Assembly: GCA_030589605.1 (NCBI GenBank) | Contig: JAUUVJ010000269.1 | Span: 1 to 6,076 of the forward strand | Direction of reading: 5' to 3' | Origin: Candidatus Hodarchaeota archaeon | GTDB lineage: Archaea > Asgardarchaeota > Heimdallarchaeia > Hodarchaeales > Hodarchaeaceae | DNA: 6,076 nt | Shown here: positions 5,739 to 6,076 of the stretch, one piece after another | How positions within the stretch are numbered: position 1 is the first letter of the stretch | How the letters are laid out: every line of letters begins with the position of its first letter | Program-made: the position numbers and the translations under genes | Notes under the pieces: model-generated | What the model was told of the DNA's origin: nothing | Seen by the model: only the letters and a program-made list of their open reading frames with translations | Databases searched by the model: none

Positions 5739-6076
5739 AAACTAAACCTGAGATATTTAAGCATAAGAAACCTATATAAACCTTTTTAACTCTATATTCT
5801 AATATTAACCTGACTCATTTCTTTTTCCAAGCCTTTTCATACTCTTATTCGTTCTATCCCCTTCCTTGACTTCATGATTTAGTTATTCTTTGCCATTCAT
5901 CCCTCACCTGAATGAAAGGGACTTCTGGCAAGTTTGTTAAACATATCAGTTCAAGATAACAGAAAAAAAACTATTAGAAGTATATAACTCTGCAAAAGAG
6001 TGATGATAAGTGAACGCTCAAATGAGATCCTTTTGACCTTCATAAGAAGATGAATTAAGAAATAAATATAACCCCC
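5739..6076. other. Gene-free stretch upstream of tnpB
   Basis: I can support no gene here on either strand. The stretch holds the tnpB promoter at 5771-5790, presumably the undefined left end of the element with its target-adjacent motif, and a pair of interleaved inverted repeats at 5894-5921. The remainder is AT-rich sequence with no tRNA, CRISPR repeat or other structure I recognise. A gene could begin to the right of the window. Confidence 0.5.
5771..5790 (-). promoter_or_regulatory. Archaeal promoter of tnpB (BRE plus TATA box)
   Basis: The minus strand reads AAAAAGGTTTATATAGG. TTTATATA is a near-ideal archaeal TATA box preceded by purines that suit TFB binding. Its centre is about 38 bases before the ATG, predicting a start near 5750 and a leader of about 12 bases. 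No clear Shine-Dalgarno sequence is seen. Confidence 0.6.

Larger units (their letters stand above)
4381..5790 (-). mobile_element. Solo tnpB element of the IS200/IS605 (IS1341-like) type
   Basis: The element consists of tnpB alone; no Y1-type tnpA transposase is present within the window. The right end is placed at 4381 from the GTAGTTCAC motif and its hairpin. The left end could not be fixed: it must lie beyond the tnpB promoter, roughly 5790-5950, and the boundary given here is only a minimum. Mobility would need a TnpA supplied from elsewhere. Confidence 0.65.

Noticed and set aside
4381..6076. A tnpA transposase or CRISPR array associated with TnpB
   Set aside because: No Y1 transposase frame and no regularly spaced repeat is visible on either strand.

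Overview
The window is AT-rich and looks archaeal. It carries a corrinoid methyltransferase system related to the methylamine systems of methanogens, GGTGA-type ribosome binding sites, TATA-like promoter boxes and an archaeal-style solo tnpB element. A Pyl-free methylamine-type methyltransferase beside a DUF362 gene and a VKOR-type membrane protein would fit an Asgard or similar uncultivated archaeon. No rRNA or other phylogenetic marker is present, so this placement is an inference. TAG is the stop codon of three of the five genes, so the genome does not look strongly adapted to reading UAG as pyrrolysine.

Layout. Positions 1-687 (+) hold the 3' part of a DUF362 gene that runs in from the left edge. 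Converging on it is a two-gene minus-strand operon: a corrinoid protein (2780 to 2118) followed, with no intergenic base, by a MtmB-family methyltransferase (2117 to 732). Upstream of that operon, also on the minus strand, is a membrane protein (4032 to 2935) that joins an extracytoplasmic thioredoxin-like domain to a VKOR-like four-helix domain. A 348-base stretch with no gene but a strong hairpin follows. Next comes a solo tnpB (5738 to 4413) with a recognisable right-end hairpin at 4381-4410. The last 338 bases hold the tnpB promoter and no gene I can support.

How it works together. The corrinoid protein and the MtmB-like enzyme form the first half of a methyl-transfer pathway: substrate to B12 cofactor on the corrinoid protein, then to an acceptor such as coenzyme M or a tetrahydropterin. 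The acceptor methyltransferase and the corrinoid reactivase are not in this window. The main point of interest is that the MtmB-family enzyme has a lysine (K201, codon AAA) where the methanogen enzyme has pyrrolysine. The residues that surround pyrrolysine in MtmB1 also appear to be replaced. It is therefore probably not a monomethylamine methyltransferase, and its substrate is unknown, much as MtgB stands to MttB in the trimethylamine family.

The other genes look independent of this pathway: an oxidative-folding type thiol enzyme with an unusual domain order, and an RNA-guided nuclease gene whose RuvC-II glutamate seems to be displaced.
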